Below are positions 52,130-60,010 of a DNA stretch of 64,000 nucleotides, piece by piece. The notes beneath the pieces were generated by a model, which saw only the letters and a list, made by a program, of their open reading frames with translations, had not been told where the DNA came from and did not search any database. Source of the stretch: Planctomycetota bacterium (lineage in GTDB: Bacteria > Planctomycetota > UBA1135 > JADKAF01). The position numbers and the translations under genes were made by a program. The stretch spans positions 3,162,001-3,226,000 of the forward strand of contig JADKAF010000001.1 in assembly GCA_016719295.1 (NCBI GenBank). The letters run 5' to 3'. Position 1 is the stretch's first letter. Every line of letters begins with the position of its first letter.

Positions 52130-52533
52130 GGCGCGCTCTCCTCGCTCACCAAGTGGAAGACCTTGGCGACGATCTGCCAGCGGCCTTCGATGCGGAGGAA
52201 GCTCAGGAAGTCCAGGTAGCGCTTCCCGTTCATGCGACACGCGGCCTTCACCAGGGCCGTGCGCTCACCGGCGAGCTCGATCGAGAGCACGCGCGCGTCG
52301 CTGTTCTCGCCGCGGAGCGCCGGAGCGGGACGCGCCGCGACGATGGGCAGATAGGTCGCCATGTCGAGGTGCTGCAGCGCCTCGCCGTCGGCGAACGCGT
52401 AGAGCGCGCGCGGATGGAAGAGCTGCGCCAGCTTCCCTGCGTCGCTGTGATGGAAGGCCTCGAAGTAGCGCTCCATCCGCTCGGCGAGCTCCGCGTAGGC
52501 GCTCACGACGGAGGTGGTGGATTGCGGGCTCAT
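52117..52533 (-). CDS. SnoaL/NTF2-like protein
   Basis: A 138-aa protein with a cone-shaped NTF2-like fold pattern: LAERMERYFEAFHHSDAGKL, AQLFHPRALYAFADGEALQH, MNGKRYLDFLSFLRIEGRWQIVAKVFHLV. Such proteins bind or isomerise small organic ligands (SnoaL, lumazine-binding, DUF4440). No catalytic residue set is certain. The ATG at 52531-52533 starts 3 bases after the SDR gene ends, so it belongs to the SDR-SnoaL-tautomerase operon. Confidence 0.8.
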   Translation of the reverse strand: MSPQSTTSVVSAYAELAERMERYFEAFHHSDAGKLAQLFHPRALYAFADGEALQHLDMATYLPIVAARPAPALRGENSDARVLSIELAGERTALVKAACRMNGKRYLDFLSFLRIEGRWQIVAKVFHLVSEESAPCRT

Positions 52534-52535
52534 GC

Positions 52536-53252
52536 TCACCACCTCCCCGCGTGCGCGCCGCCATCGACGTGCAGCACTTCGCCGGAGACGAACTCCGCCG
52601 CATCGAGATAGAGCACGGCCGCGCTGATCTCGTCGGGGCGACCGATGCGCCCGGCCGGCGAGAGCTGCGCGAGAGCGCGCGGATCGCCCTGCGCGTGCAT
52701 CGGCGTGTCGATGATGCCCGCGGCGATGGTGTTCACGCGGATGCCGAGCGCGGCGTGCTCGATGGCGAGCGAGCGCGTCGCGGCCTCGATGCCGCCCTTG
52801 ATCAAGATCGGGAGCGCGCTCGGCACACCCGCGATCGGTTGCGCCGCCAGCGAAGTACCGATGTTCACGATGTGGCCGCGGCCGCGCGGCAGCATCGCGC
52901 GCAGCGCGGCTTGGGTCACGTGCACGAAGCCGTGGAGGTTCGTCGCGACGAGAGCAGCGAGGTCCTCGGGCGTGTAGTCGACGAAGGGCTTCGCGAGGAA
53001 GATCCCCGCGTTGTTCACGACGAGGTCCAAGCCGTCGAAGCGCGCGAGCGCCGTCTCGACCGCACGCGCGGCCGCCGCGGGATCGGCGACATCGCCGTCC
53101 TGCACGACGAGGCGCTCGTGCGCCGGCAAGCTCGCGCGCGCGGTCGCGCGGCGCGAGAGCGCCACCACGGCGTAGCCGCGCCGTAGCAGGGTTCGGGTTA
53201 GATCGAGGCCGATGCCGCTGGTGGCACCGGTGACGAGGGCGACGCGTTGCAT
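52536..53252 (-). CDS. Short-chain dehydrogenase/reductase lacking the usual catalytic Tyr
   Basis: A 238-aa Rossmann oxidoreductase with cofactor motif TGATSGIG (8-15), acidic DGDVAD, NNAG (80-83), catalytic-type S134 (IGTSLAA) and K152 (PILIKGG). In classical SDRs Tyr stands four residues before Lys (YxxxK). Here that position is Pro148 (SALPILIKGG). The enzyme may use another residue, or belong to a subfamily with this change. The C-terminal EVLHVDGGAHAGRW is typical. It is first of three genes on the minus strand, with two palindromes upstream of its start. Confidence 0.85.
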   Translation of the reverse strand: MQRVALVTGATSGIGLDLTRTLLRRGYAVVALSRRATARASLPAHERLVVQDGDVADPAAAARAVETALARFDGLDLVVNNAGIFLAKPFVDYTPEDLAALVATNLHGFVHVTQAALRAMLPRGRGHIVNIGTSLAAQPIAGVPSALPILIKGGIEAATRSLAIEHAALGIRVNTIAAGIIDTPMHAQGDPRALAQLSPAGRIGRPDEISAAVLYLDAAEFVSGEVLHVDGGAHAGRW

Positions 53253-53616
53253 CGGGGGTCTCCTGGTTCCGTGCGGCGAAGAGCGCCGCGCGGAGGAGAC
53301 AGGTCGCGGAGCTCGCGATCGTTACGCGTCGCAGCACAAGATCGCGGCCCCGCGATAGATGTAGGTATCCGCAGTGCAACGCCGTTGCACTTGGAGCGCT
53401 CTCCCTGACCGGCTTCCTGCGCCAGACCCGTACGCCGGGCCTAGCGCCGCGGCAAGCTCGTTCCCCCAGCCGTTCCGCAGCTTGCCCCCCTTCCTTCTTC
53501 TCCGCGCGCTGACCGGGAGAGCTAGAATCCGGACGCAGCGGCTCTTCGGCGAGGACCACCGGAACAGGACGATCGAATCCCCCAGCGCGAACAAAAACCA
53601 ACCCAGCACCCTAGAC
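53253..53616. other. Intergenic region with operator-like palindromes upstream of the SDR operon
   Basis: About 360 bases between the divergent SDR operon and a small hypothetical ORF. It holds two palindromes (see 53341-53391) and nothing else I can identify. ORFs here are Arg-rich shadow frames. It probably carries the SDR promoter. Confidence 0.5.
53341..53391. promoter_or_regulatory. Two operator-like palindromes
   Basis: 53341-53356: ATCGCGG-CC-CCGCGAT, 7-bp arms. 53373-53391: AGTGCAAC-GCC-GTTGCACT, 8-bp arms with a 3-base spacer. They lie about 90-140 bases upstream of the SDR start. Perfect dyads of this size suit dimeric regulators (TetR- or XRE-like), but the regulator is not in the window. 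Confidence 0.5.
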
Positions 53617-53766
53617 ATGGAGGCCATTGCGCGCGACCCACGCGAGGCGCTCGCCTTCCTTCGCAGGCAATGCGCCGAGACGCTGGTCGGCTCGGGCTCG
53701 AAACCGATGGAGCGAGTTGTCGCACTGAAGCTTCTTGCCGCAACTTTGCAGAACCGGCATTCTTAA
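53617..53766 (+). CDS. Small hypothetical protein
   Basis: A 49-aa ORF (MEAIARDPREALAFLRRQ..., ending TLQNRHS) with natural composition and helical character, in DNA slightly less GC-rich than its surroundings. No family is recognised. Its reality is uncertain. Confidence 0.35.
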   Translation: MEAIARDPREALAFLRRQCAETLVGSGSKPMERVVALKLLAATLQNRHS

Positions 53767-53872
53767 CCTTTGCTCGACTACATGAGGTGTCATCCTCGAC
53801 TGTCCACTCTTCAGGGTGGAATAATCGCATGTTCGCCGATGTGTTCGAGCGAATCGACCAGGAGCCATTCGG

Positions 53873-54106
53873 ATGGATGAGCAAGACAGGCAGCACGCCA
53901 TGCTGGAAGAGATCGGAAATGCGATTAGAGCTCACCGAGGCCCTTCATCGCGCATCGACGGCCGCGCGGCTGTCGGGATGGTCGCTCGCGTCATGCTGGC
54001 CAACACCGAGCTGTCGATTGACGAGGCGGTCGAGATCGTGGACCAGGAACTACGCAACGCAGTGGCCGGAAAGGGCATTTCGCCGCTTAGGAGGTTGTCG
54101 GATTGA
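53873..54106 (+). CDS. Small hypothetical protein
   Basis: A 77-aa ORF (MDEQDRQHAMLEEIGNAIRA..., SIDEAVEIVDQELRNAVAGK, ending SPLRRLSD). It is mostly helical with a natural amino acid mix. No motif or family is recognised. It lies about 100 bases after the other small ORF and may be a remnant or a short genuine gene. Confidence 0.4.
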   Translation: MDEQDRQHAMLEEIGNAIRAHRGPSSRIDGRAAVGMVARVMLANTELSIDEAVEIVDQELRNAVAGKGISPLRRLSD

Positions 54107-54456
54107 GAAATGCCCATCACGACGAATCCGACCGAGATATGTGCTTTCGGTCGCGTTGAATCCGGTGGCGCACTTTCGTAGGTTAGATCGCGATGACGTC
54201 GATCCAGCTCCCGGGGCTCCGCGAGCGACCATCCCGCAGGACCGGAACCGACGACGAACGCCGCCCGCCGCGTCGCAGGCCCTCCGGGTCGAAGCAAGCG
54301 AGAGCGAAGGGCGCGTGTGGCTTCGTTGGATCTGCTGCAGGGAGAAGATCTGCGAGACGCGGCTCGAACTTCGAGCCGCTGCGTTGTCTTCAGGACCGGT
54401 CCGACGATGTGACGCCCACCGCAGCGCGTGATACAAACCGCCACCCGGAGGTTCGC
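54107..54456. other. Intergenic region upstream of the IPT/TIG gene
   Basis: No ORF with natural composition, no repeat and no RNA-like structure was noticed. It probably contains the promoter for the gene starting at 54457, just upstream of its GGAGG ribosome-binding site. Confidence 0.45.
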
Positions 54457-55479
54457 ATGCGATGCACGGTCCTATGCCACTTGCTCGCCTGGCTGGCGCC
54501 CCTCGGCCACGCCCTGGCATTCGAAGCGCCGCGCATCACGAGGATCGAGCCCGCGCACGTGAGCTTCGGCACGCGAGTCACGATCACCGGCAGCGGATTC
54601 ACTTCTCGCCCGACGGTCTTCCTCACGCAGGCCACCTCTCGCGAGAGAGTCTACTTCCGTGTCGTGTCCTTCCGTGAGACGGAGATCGTCGCGATTGCGC
54701 GGGACGCCGCGTCTCGAGCCTACGACTTGAACGTGAAGAGCAACGGCGAGACCGCGACCCTCACCCAGGGCATCTTCATCAAGCCTCCGTCGGGACTGCC
54801 GTTCGAATCGCCGCCGGCGCTACCTGGCGATCGACAGCTCATCACGGGCGAGGGCTTCGGAATGCGGAAAGGCCGCGTGTGGCTTCAACCCATCCAAGCA
54901 TCATGGATACGGGAGAAGCCGGCCCGCGTGCTCGCGTGGAACGATACGGCGATCGAGTTCCTCGTGCCCGAGCTCGCGGTCGGCTACTGGAGCCTACGCG
55001 TAGAGAATCGCGTCGGCTGGACGTATGGAGTCTTCGCTGTCTCCGCACCCTCGAGCTGTGTGCGCGTAGAGCTGTCGGCTCGTTTGAATGGCGCCGCGTT
55101 CGTATCCACGTACGCACGGCTCCATCGGCGATCGCGGTATCGGTATGAGCTGATCACCGAGTCGTCGCCGCTTCAGCGCGATTGGGCCATCTTCGTGCGC
55201 TTCACCTATGACCTGGAGCATGGCCAGCTCCCGGCCGAAGTGTCGGGCACGGCGGAAGCAGAGATCTCCTACTTCGGCCCACGACCGAGCGGTCCGCTCG
55301 GACTCGGTCTCTGGCGCACCGACGCGCGTCGGGAGCCCTTCTCGATCGAGCTCCTCTCCGCCGGTGAAGGGTGCCTCCACGGGAGGATGACAGGCACTCT
55401 GTTGAACGATATCGACCCCCGAGACATTCGGAGACTCGAGCTCGGCGAGTTCCGCCTGTTTCTCCCCTGGCGGCCCTGA
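54457..55479 (+). CDS. Secreted protein with IPT/TIG-like domains
   Basis: A 340-aa protein with a signal peptide (MRCTVLCHLLAWLAPLGHAL). Domain 1 (about 25-105) starts PRITRIEPAHVSFGTRVTIT, then GSGFTSRPTVFLTQA, the classic IPT/TIG start. Domain 2 follows (LPGDRQLITGEGFGMRKGRV). A third region of about 150 residues (CVRVELSARLNGAAF ... FRLFLPWRP) is beta-rich but unassigned. A good GGAGG sits six bases before the ATG. TIG domains bind other surface molecules or carbohydrates. Function unknown. Confidence 0.75.
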   Translation: MRCTVLCHLLAWLAPLGHALAFEAPRITRIEPAHVSFGTRVTITGSGFTSRPTVFLTQATSRERVYFRVVSFRETEIVAIARDAASRAYDLNVKSNGETATLTQGIFIKPPSGLPFESPPALPGDRQLITGEGFGMRKGRVWLQPIQASWIREKPARVLAWNDTAIEFLVPELAVGYWSLRVENRVGWTYGVFAVSAPSSCVRVELSARLNGAAFVSTYARLHRRSRYRYELITESSPLQRDWAIFVRFTYDLEHGQLPAEVSGTAEAEISYFGPRPSGPLGLGLWRTDARREPFSIELLSAGEGCLHGRMTGTLLNDIDPRDIRRLELGEFRLFLPWRP

Positions 55480-55520
55480 GAGACGCACGCGAGCGTTCTC
55501 CACGGAGAGCGCAGCGCGGA

Positions 55521-56636
55521 CTACCGAGGCGCCGTGACCGATCCGGGACGGCTCCCACGCTCCTCGAGCCGCTGCAGCGCGATCCGCTTCACGATCACGC
55601 CGGGATCCGCGCCCGCGCGATTGGTGAGCACGATCACGGAGAGCTCCTCGCGCGGCAGCCGCAGATAGAAGGTCGTAAAGCCCTGCCACGCGCCGCCGTG
55701 CGAGATCGCCTCACGACCTTCGAAGGGCTCGACGCTCCAGCCGCAGCCGTAGGGCGAGAGCGTCCCGTCCGCGAGGCGCGCGGGCTCGCGCATCACCGCT
55801 TGCAGCTCGGCGCCGAGCGGCGTCCCGCGCGTGAGCGAGAGGTCCCATGCGGCGAAGTCGAGGACGCTGAGATAGAGGCTGCCGTCGGCCGTGGTGTTCA
55901 GGCTCGGAGAGGCCCAGCGCTGGTTCTTCGGCTGTCCGTCCTCGAGCTCGTAGCCGGCCGCGCGGTGCAGGACGAGCTCGCGCTCGCTGATGATCCGCGC
56001 GGTGCGCATGCCGGCCGGGGCGAAGATCCGCTGCGCGAGCTGCTCGCCATAGAAGGCGCCGCCGACGTGCGAGCAGAGGAAACCCAGCACGTGGTAACCC
56101 ATGTTCGAGTAGGAGAACTTGGCGCCTGGCTCGAAGAGCAGCGGGAGCTGCCCGTCGATCGCGAGCAGCTCCGCTTCGGTGTATTCGCGCGTCAAGTCGA
56201 GCTTCGCGTAGGGATCGGCGAGACCCGAGGTGTGCTGCAGGAGCTGGCGGATCGTGAGGCGCTCCCAGCTCGGCGGCGTGCCCGGGAGATGGCGCGCGAT
56301 CGGATCGTCGAGCGCGAAGCGTCCGTCCTGCGCGAGCATGAGCACCAAGGCAGCGGTGAACTGCTTCCCGATGGAGCCCGACTGGTAGATCGTCTCGGCC
56401 TTCGCGGGGACCAGGTGCTCCAGGTTCGCGAAGCCGAAGCCCTCCGCTCGCACCAAGCGCCCGTGCTCCACGATGGCGAGGCTCAAACCGGGGATCTTCT
56501 GACGCGCGAGCTCCTCGCGGACGAGCTCGGCGATCGCGTCGCGGGCGGGCGCGCTCGCAGGCTCGGCGACCGGGTCGGTGACGGCGCAGCTCACGCCGAG
56601 AAGCAGCACACCCGCGAACCCGCAGAGCTGACGCAT
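55521..56636 (-). CDS. Serine beta-lactamase-like (class C/DD-peptidase family) hydrolase
   Basis: A 371-aa protein with a lipoprotein-like signal (LCGFAGVLLLGVSC, Cys17). The three serine beta-lactamase motifs are present: SxxK as S88-I-G-K91 (IYQSGSIGKQF), Y176-S-N178 (KFSYSNMGYH) and a HGGA motif near residue 318 in place of KTG. The overall pattern fits the family XII esterase/beta-lactamase-related group that acts on esters or peptidoglycan rather than on antibiotics. Minus strand, upstream of nothing obviously related. Confidence 0.87.
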   Translation of the reverse strand: MRQLCGFAGVLLLGVSCAVTDPVAEPASAPARDAIAELVREELARQKIPGLSLAIVEHGRLVRAEGFGFANLEHLVPAKAETIYQSGSIGKQFTAALVLMLAQDGRFALDDPIARHLPGTPPSWERLTIRQLLQHTSGLADPYAKLDLTREYTEAELLAIDGQLPLLFEPGAKFSYSNMGYHVLGFLCSHVGGAFYGEQLAQRIFAPAGMRTARIISERELVLHRAAGYELEDGQPKNQRWASPSLNTTADGSLYLSVLDFAAWDLSLTRGTPLGAELQAVMREPARLADGTLSPYGCGWSVEPFEGREAISHGGAWQGFTTFYLRLPREELSVIVLTNRAGADPGVIVKRIALQRLEERGSRPGSVTAPR

Positions 56637-56663
56637 CGAGAAGCTCCTCTCGCGGCCTAGAGC

Positions 56664-57251
56664 TCAGTGCTCGCGCGAAGGATCCGGCTCCGGTTCCTCG
56701 GCGGAGAGCTCGTCGTAGGCGCAATGCCGGACATGCTCGCGCGCGCGGTGCAGCAGCACGCGCGCGTAGCCCGGCGTGATCCCGAGGCGTTCGGCGATCA
56801 CCTCGTGCGGCTCGCCGTCGAGCAAGGCGAGCTCGATCACGGCGCGCTGCAGCCGGGCCATGCGGAGGATACAGCCGCGCACGCGCGCGATCTCCTCCGC
56901 GCGGGCGATCAGCTCCTCGCTCGACGCGGAGACGAGCTCCGCCTCGGCTTGCTCGAGCGACGCGGAGCGCGCCGCGCGGCGCGCGGACTTGCGGCGCCGG
57001 TTGGCCAGGTGGTTCCGGAGCAGCGTGACGAGGAGCTTCACGGCCTCGTTGCCCACGCGCGCGACCTCGCGCGCCTGCGGCAGCGCGAGGAAGGTGACGA
57101 ACGCATCTTGCACGGCGTCGAGCGCATCGTCGGCGCCGAAGCCGCGCCCCTGCGCGTAGCGCAAGAGCTCGGCGCGATGCGATCGAACGAGCTCCGCCAC
57201 CCAGGAGAGGAAGTCCGGCGGGGCGTGCTCGAGGGCGGTCTCGGAAGGCAT
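56664..57251 (-). CDS. ECF-like sigma-70 family RNA polymerase sigma factor
   Basis: A 195-aa protein with region 2 (FLSWVAELVRSHRAELLRYA, ALDAVQDAFVTFLALPQAR) and region 4 (ILRMARLQRAVIELALLDGE, HEVIAERLGITPGYARVLLH helix-turn-helix). It differs from the 20538 sigma in sequence and has no adjacent kinase. It starts about 65 bases from the DUF1579 gene, which is transcribed toward it, and ends close to the serine hydrolase start, so it may share a transcript with that gene. Confidence 0.85.
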   Translation of the reverse strand: MPSETALEHAPPDFLSWVAELVRSHRAELLRYAQGRGFGADDALDAVQDAFVTFLALPQAREVARVGNEAVKLLVTLLRNHLANRRRKSARRAARSASLEQAEAELVSASSEELIARAEEIARVRGCILRMARLQRAVIELALLDGEPHEVIAERLGITPGYARVLLHRAREHVRHCAYDELSAEEPEPDPSREH

Positions 57252-57316
57252 GCAGGGATCAGGTCGCGGGGCGGCGGAACGTTACCCTAAAAATCCTCCG
57301 CCCGCGCCGCAGGAAC

Positions 57317-58342
57317 TCACTGCTTCGTGTAGACCGCCTCGAAGACCGTGTAGGGCTTGGAGGTCCCCATCATCCCGTCCGCGCGCCCCTTCGTGATGGC
57401 GCCCTGCGCGTTCATCTGGATCTCGCCGCGGATCAGGAACGGCGCGCCGTTCATCACGGTGGCCTCGGAGTTCACGAGCGTGTCGCCGACCCAGCGCATG
57501 TCGGAGGCCGAGATCTCGCCCATGTTGTTGAGGTAGATGCTGGTGTAGCAGCCCTTCTCCGCGCTCCACGCCCACGCGGCCCAGGCCTCGTACGGGAAGC
57601 CCTCGCCGACGACCTTCACCTCGAGCACGCTGCCGCCGAAGCGCGGCACGAGGGTCTCGGTGCCCAGGATCGGCATCGACGGGATCTCGGGCGTCGCCTG
57701 GTAGGTGCCCTTCATCTTGTAGGTGCCGGCGCAGCGATTGAGCTTCACCATCTCCGGCGCGGGATCGCCGAGTCCGGCCGCCGCCTCCAGCGCCTTCGCC
57801 GCGCTCGGTTGCTGCGCGGGCTTCAGCCCGCCTTCGACGTACTGGAAGAACTGGCCCGCGCCGACCGCGCGATCGCCGGTGAAGCGGACCTCGCCCTTGC
57901 CGAGCGTCGTCGTCCAGCGCTCGGTCACCACGCGGCCTTCCTCGCGGTGCGTCTTGCTCGAGACGAAGCTGTTCTCGTCCACCCAGTGCAGCTCGTCGTG
58001 CATGGTGGCGCCTTGGTTGCTGACGCCGACGCTGGTGTAGCGCTTGCGCTGGGTGTCGTAGCCGTAGAAGTTGCGAAAGGTCATCGCTGGGATCGGCGCC
58101 CCCGGGAACTCGATGACCATGTCCTCCTGCACGAAGAAGCCGCCCAGCACCTTCGCGAAGGTGGAGCGCGAGACCCACTTCGCCGCGGGGGCGCCTTCCT
58201 CCATGACCACGGTGCCCGCGCCATCCCAGAGGCCGAGCAGGCGGTCGAAGCGGGCGAGCTCCGGCGGCGGCGTCGGGAACTCTTGAGCGAAGGCGGGAGC
58301 GGAGAGGCAGACGGCGAGCGCGAACGCGAGCGAACGATGCAT
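57317..58342 (-). CDS. DUF1579 secreted protein
   Basis: A 341-aa protein with a signal peptide (HRSLAFALAVCLSAPAFAQ). It matches DUF1579, a lipocalin-like beta-barrel family common in planctomycetes: FDRLLGLWDGAGTVVMEEG, FYGYDTQRKRYTSVGV, DENSFVSSKTHREEG, RWTTTLGKGEVRFTGD, and a second similar half (CAGTYKMKGTYQATPEIPS). The ATG at 58340-58342 gives a good signal. No enzymatic role is known. Confidence 0.8.
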   Translation of the reverse strand: MHRSLAFALAVCLSAPAFAQEFPTPPPELARFDRLLGLWDGAGTVVMEEGAPAAKWVSRSTFAKVLGGFFVQEDMVIEFPGAPIPAMTFRNFYGYDTQRKRYTSVGVSNQGATMHDELHWVDENSFVSSKTHREEGRVVTERWTTTLGKGEVRFTGDRAVGAGQFFQYVEGGLKPAQQPSAAKALEAAAGLGDPAPEMVKLNRCAGTYKMKGTYQATPEIPSMPILGTETLVPRFGGSVLEVKVVGEGFPYEAWAAWAWSAEKGCYTSIYLNNMGEISASDMRWVGDTLVNSEATVMNGAPFLIRGEIQMNAQGAITKGRADGMMGTSKPYTVFEAVYTKQ

Positions 58343-58517
58343 GACGGAACTCCGACGGAACGGGAGAGAAGGGAGGCTCGGGGAGGAGCCGCGCAGCAAG
58401 CGCGGAACTCTCCACGGAGGCCACGTCTCCGCAGGTGGCCCATTCCCTCGACTTTCTCGAGATTTCTCCCGCCGCTCCGCAGACGCCTCTCCCGAGACGG
58501 GTGCCGGGGCGCAGAGC

Positions 58518-59987
58518 TCAGGCCAAGAGCTCCGGCCGCACCTTGCCGAAGACGTCGGTGAGCCGGTAGTCGCGGCCCTGGTGGAAGTAGGTCAGGCGCT
58601 CGTGATCGAAGCCGAGGAGATGGAGCAGCGTCGCGTGCAGGTCGTGCACGTCGATCGGGTTCGCGACGATGTTGTAGGAGTAGTCGTCGGTCTCCCCCAC
58701 CACGACGCCGGGGCGGATGCCGCCGCCGGCCATCCACATCGAGAAGCAGCGCGGGTGGTGGTCGCGGCCGTAGTTCGTCTGCGTGAGCGTGCCCTGCGAG
58801 TAGACCGTGCGGCCGAACTCGCCGCCCCAGACGACGATCGTGTCGTCGAGGAGCCCGCGCTGCTTCAGGTCGACGAGCAACGCCGCCTGCGCTTGGTCGA
58901 CGGCTTGGCACTGCGCGCGCATCTCCGTCGGCAAGTTCCCGTGCGCGTCCCAGCCGCGCATGTAGACCTGGATGAAGCGCACGTCGCGCTCGGCCAGGCG
59001 GCGCGCGAGCAGGCAGTTCGCGGCGAAGGTGCCGGGCTTCCGCACATCCGGCCCGTAGAGCTCGAGCGTTGCTTCGCTCTCGTCGGCGAAGTTCGTGAGC
59101 TCGGGCACCGACATCTGCATCGCGTAGGCCATCTCGGCCTGCGCGATGCGCGCTTCGACCTCGGGGTCGAGCGTGCGGCGCGCCTCGTCCTCGTTCAGCG
59201 CGGCGACGAGGTCCAAGAACTTGCGGCGGTCCGCTCTCGTGACCCCGGGCGGATCGTTGAGGTAGAGCACCGGATCGCCCGCGCTGCGCAGCTTGCAGCC
59301 CTGGTGCTCGCTCGGGAGGAACGCAGCCCCCCAGAAGCGCGCCGCGAGCGCCTGCATGTTGCCGAAGCCCTGCGTGATCAGCACGCAGAAGGACGGCAGG
59401 TCCTTGTTCATCGAGCCGAGGCCGTAGCTGGCCCACGCGCCGAACGACGGCCGCCCCGGCTGCTGCGTGCCCGTCTGGATGAAGGTGATCGCGGGCTCGT
59501 GGTTGATCGCCTCGGTGTGCATCGAGCGCACGAGGCAGAGCTCCTTCGCCAAGCTCGCGGTGCGCGGGATCGCTTCGCTCAGGTAGACCCCGTCCTCGTT
59601 GTTCTCGTAGCGATCGAAGCGGAAGATCGACGGCGCCACGGGGAAGCGCGATTGCCCCGAGGTCATGCCGGTGAGCCGCTGCCCCTGGCGCACGGAGTCG
59701 GGCAGGTCCTGATCGAAGCGCGCGCGGAGCCCCGGCTTGTAGTCGTAGAGGTCGAGCTGGCTCGGACCGCCCTCCATGTGCAGGTAGATCACGCGCCGCG
59801 CCTTCGGGCGGAAGTGCGGCAAGCGCTCATCGCCTCGCACGCGCGAGAGCGGAGAGCCGCTCGCGCCGCGAGCGCCGAAGAGCTGCGCCAGCGACGCGCC
59901 CCCGAGAGCGGCGCCGATGGTGGCCGCGCCGCGCCCGAAGAAGCGGCGGCGGGAGAGCTGATGAGCGCGTTCCAGGAAGGGATCCAT
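58518..59987 (-). CDS. DUF1501 secreted protein, second copy (Tat signal)
   Basis: A 489-aa paralogue of the 37773 gene. The N-terminus has a twin-arginine signal (AHQLSRRRFFGRGAATIGAA). The conserved motifs are RVIYLHMEGGPSQLDLYDYK, MHTEAINHEPAITFIQTGTQQPGRPSFGAW, YGPDVRKPGTFAANCLLARRL, GWDAHGNLP, VVWGGEFGRTVY and GRDHHPRCFSMWMAGGGIRPG. It starts 20-odd bases after the DUF1549/DUF1553 gene ends, and the pair is probably one operon. Its DUF1553 partner carries a cytochrome domain, unlike the first pair's. Confidence 0.93.
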   Translation of the reverse strand: MDPFLERAHQLSRRRFFGRGAATIGAALGGASLAQLFGARGASGSPLSRVRGDERLPHFRPKARRVIYLHMEGGPSQLDLYDYKPGLRARFDQDLPDSVRQGQRLTGMTSGQSRFPVAPSIFRFDRYENNEDGVYLSEAIPRTASLAKELCLVRSMHTEAINHEPAITFIQTGTQQPGRPSFGAWASYGLGSMNKDLPSFCVLITQGFGNMQALAARFWGAAFLPSEHQGCKLRSAGDPVLYLNDPPGVTRADRRKFLDLVAALNEDEARRTLDPEVEARIAQAEMAYAMQMSVPELTNFADESEATLELYGPDVRKPGTFAANCLLARRLAERDVRFIQVYMRGWDAHGNLPTEMRAQCQAVDQAQAALLVDLKQRGLLDDTIVVWGGEFGRTVYSQGTLTQTNYGRDHHPRCFSMWMAGGGIRPGVVVGETDDYSYNIVANPIDVHDLHATLLHLLGFDHERLTYFHQGRDYRLTDVFGKVRPELLA

Positions 59988-60010
59988 GCGTCGTCTCCGC
60001 TGAGTGGGGT

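Noticed and set aside
55521..56636. Antibiotic-resistance beta-lactamase
   Set aside because: It has SxxK and YSN but HGG in place of KTG and lies among unrelated genes; an esterase or peptidase-like role is at least as likely.
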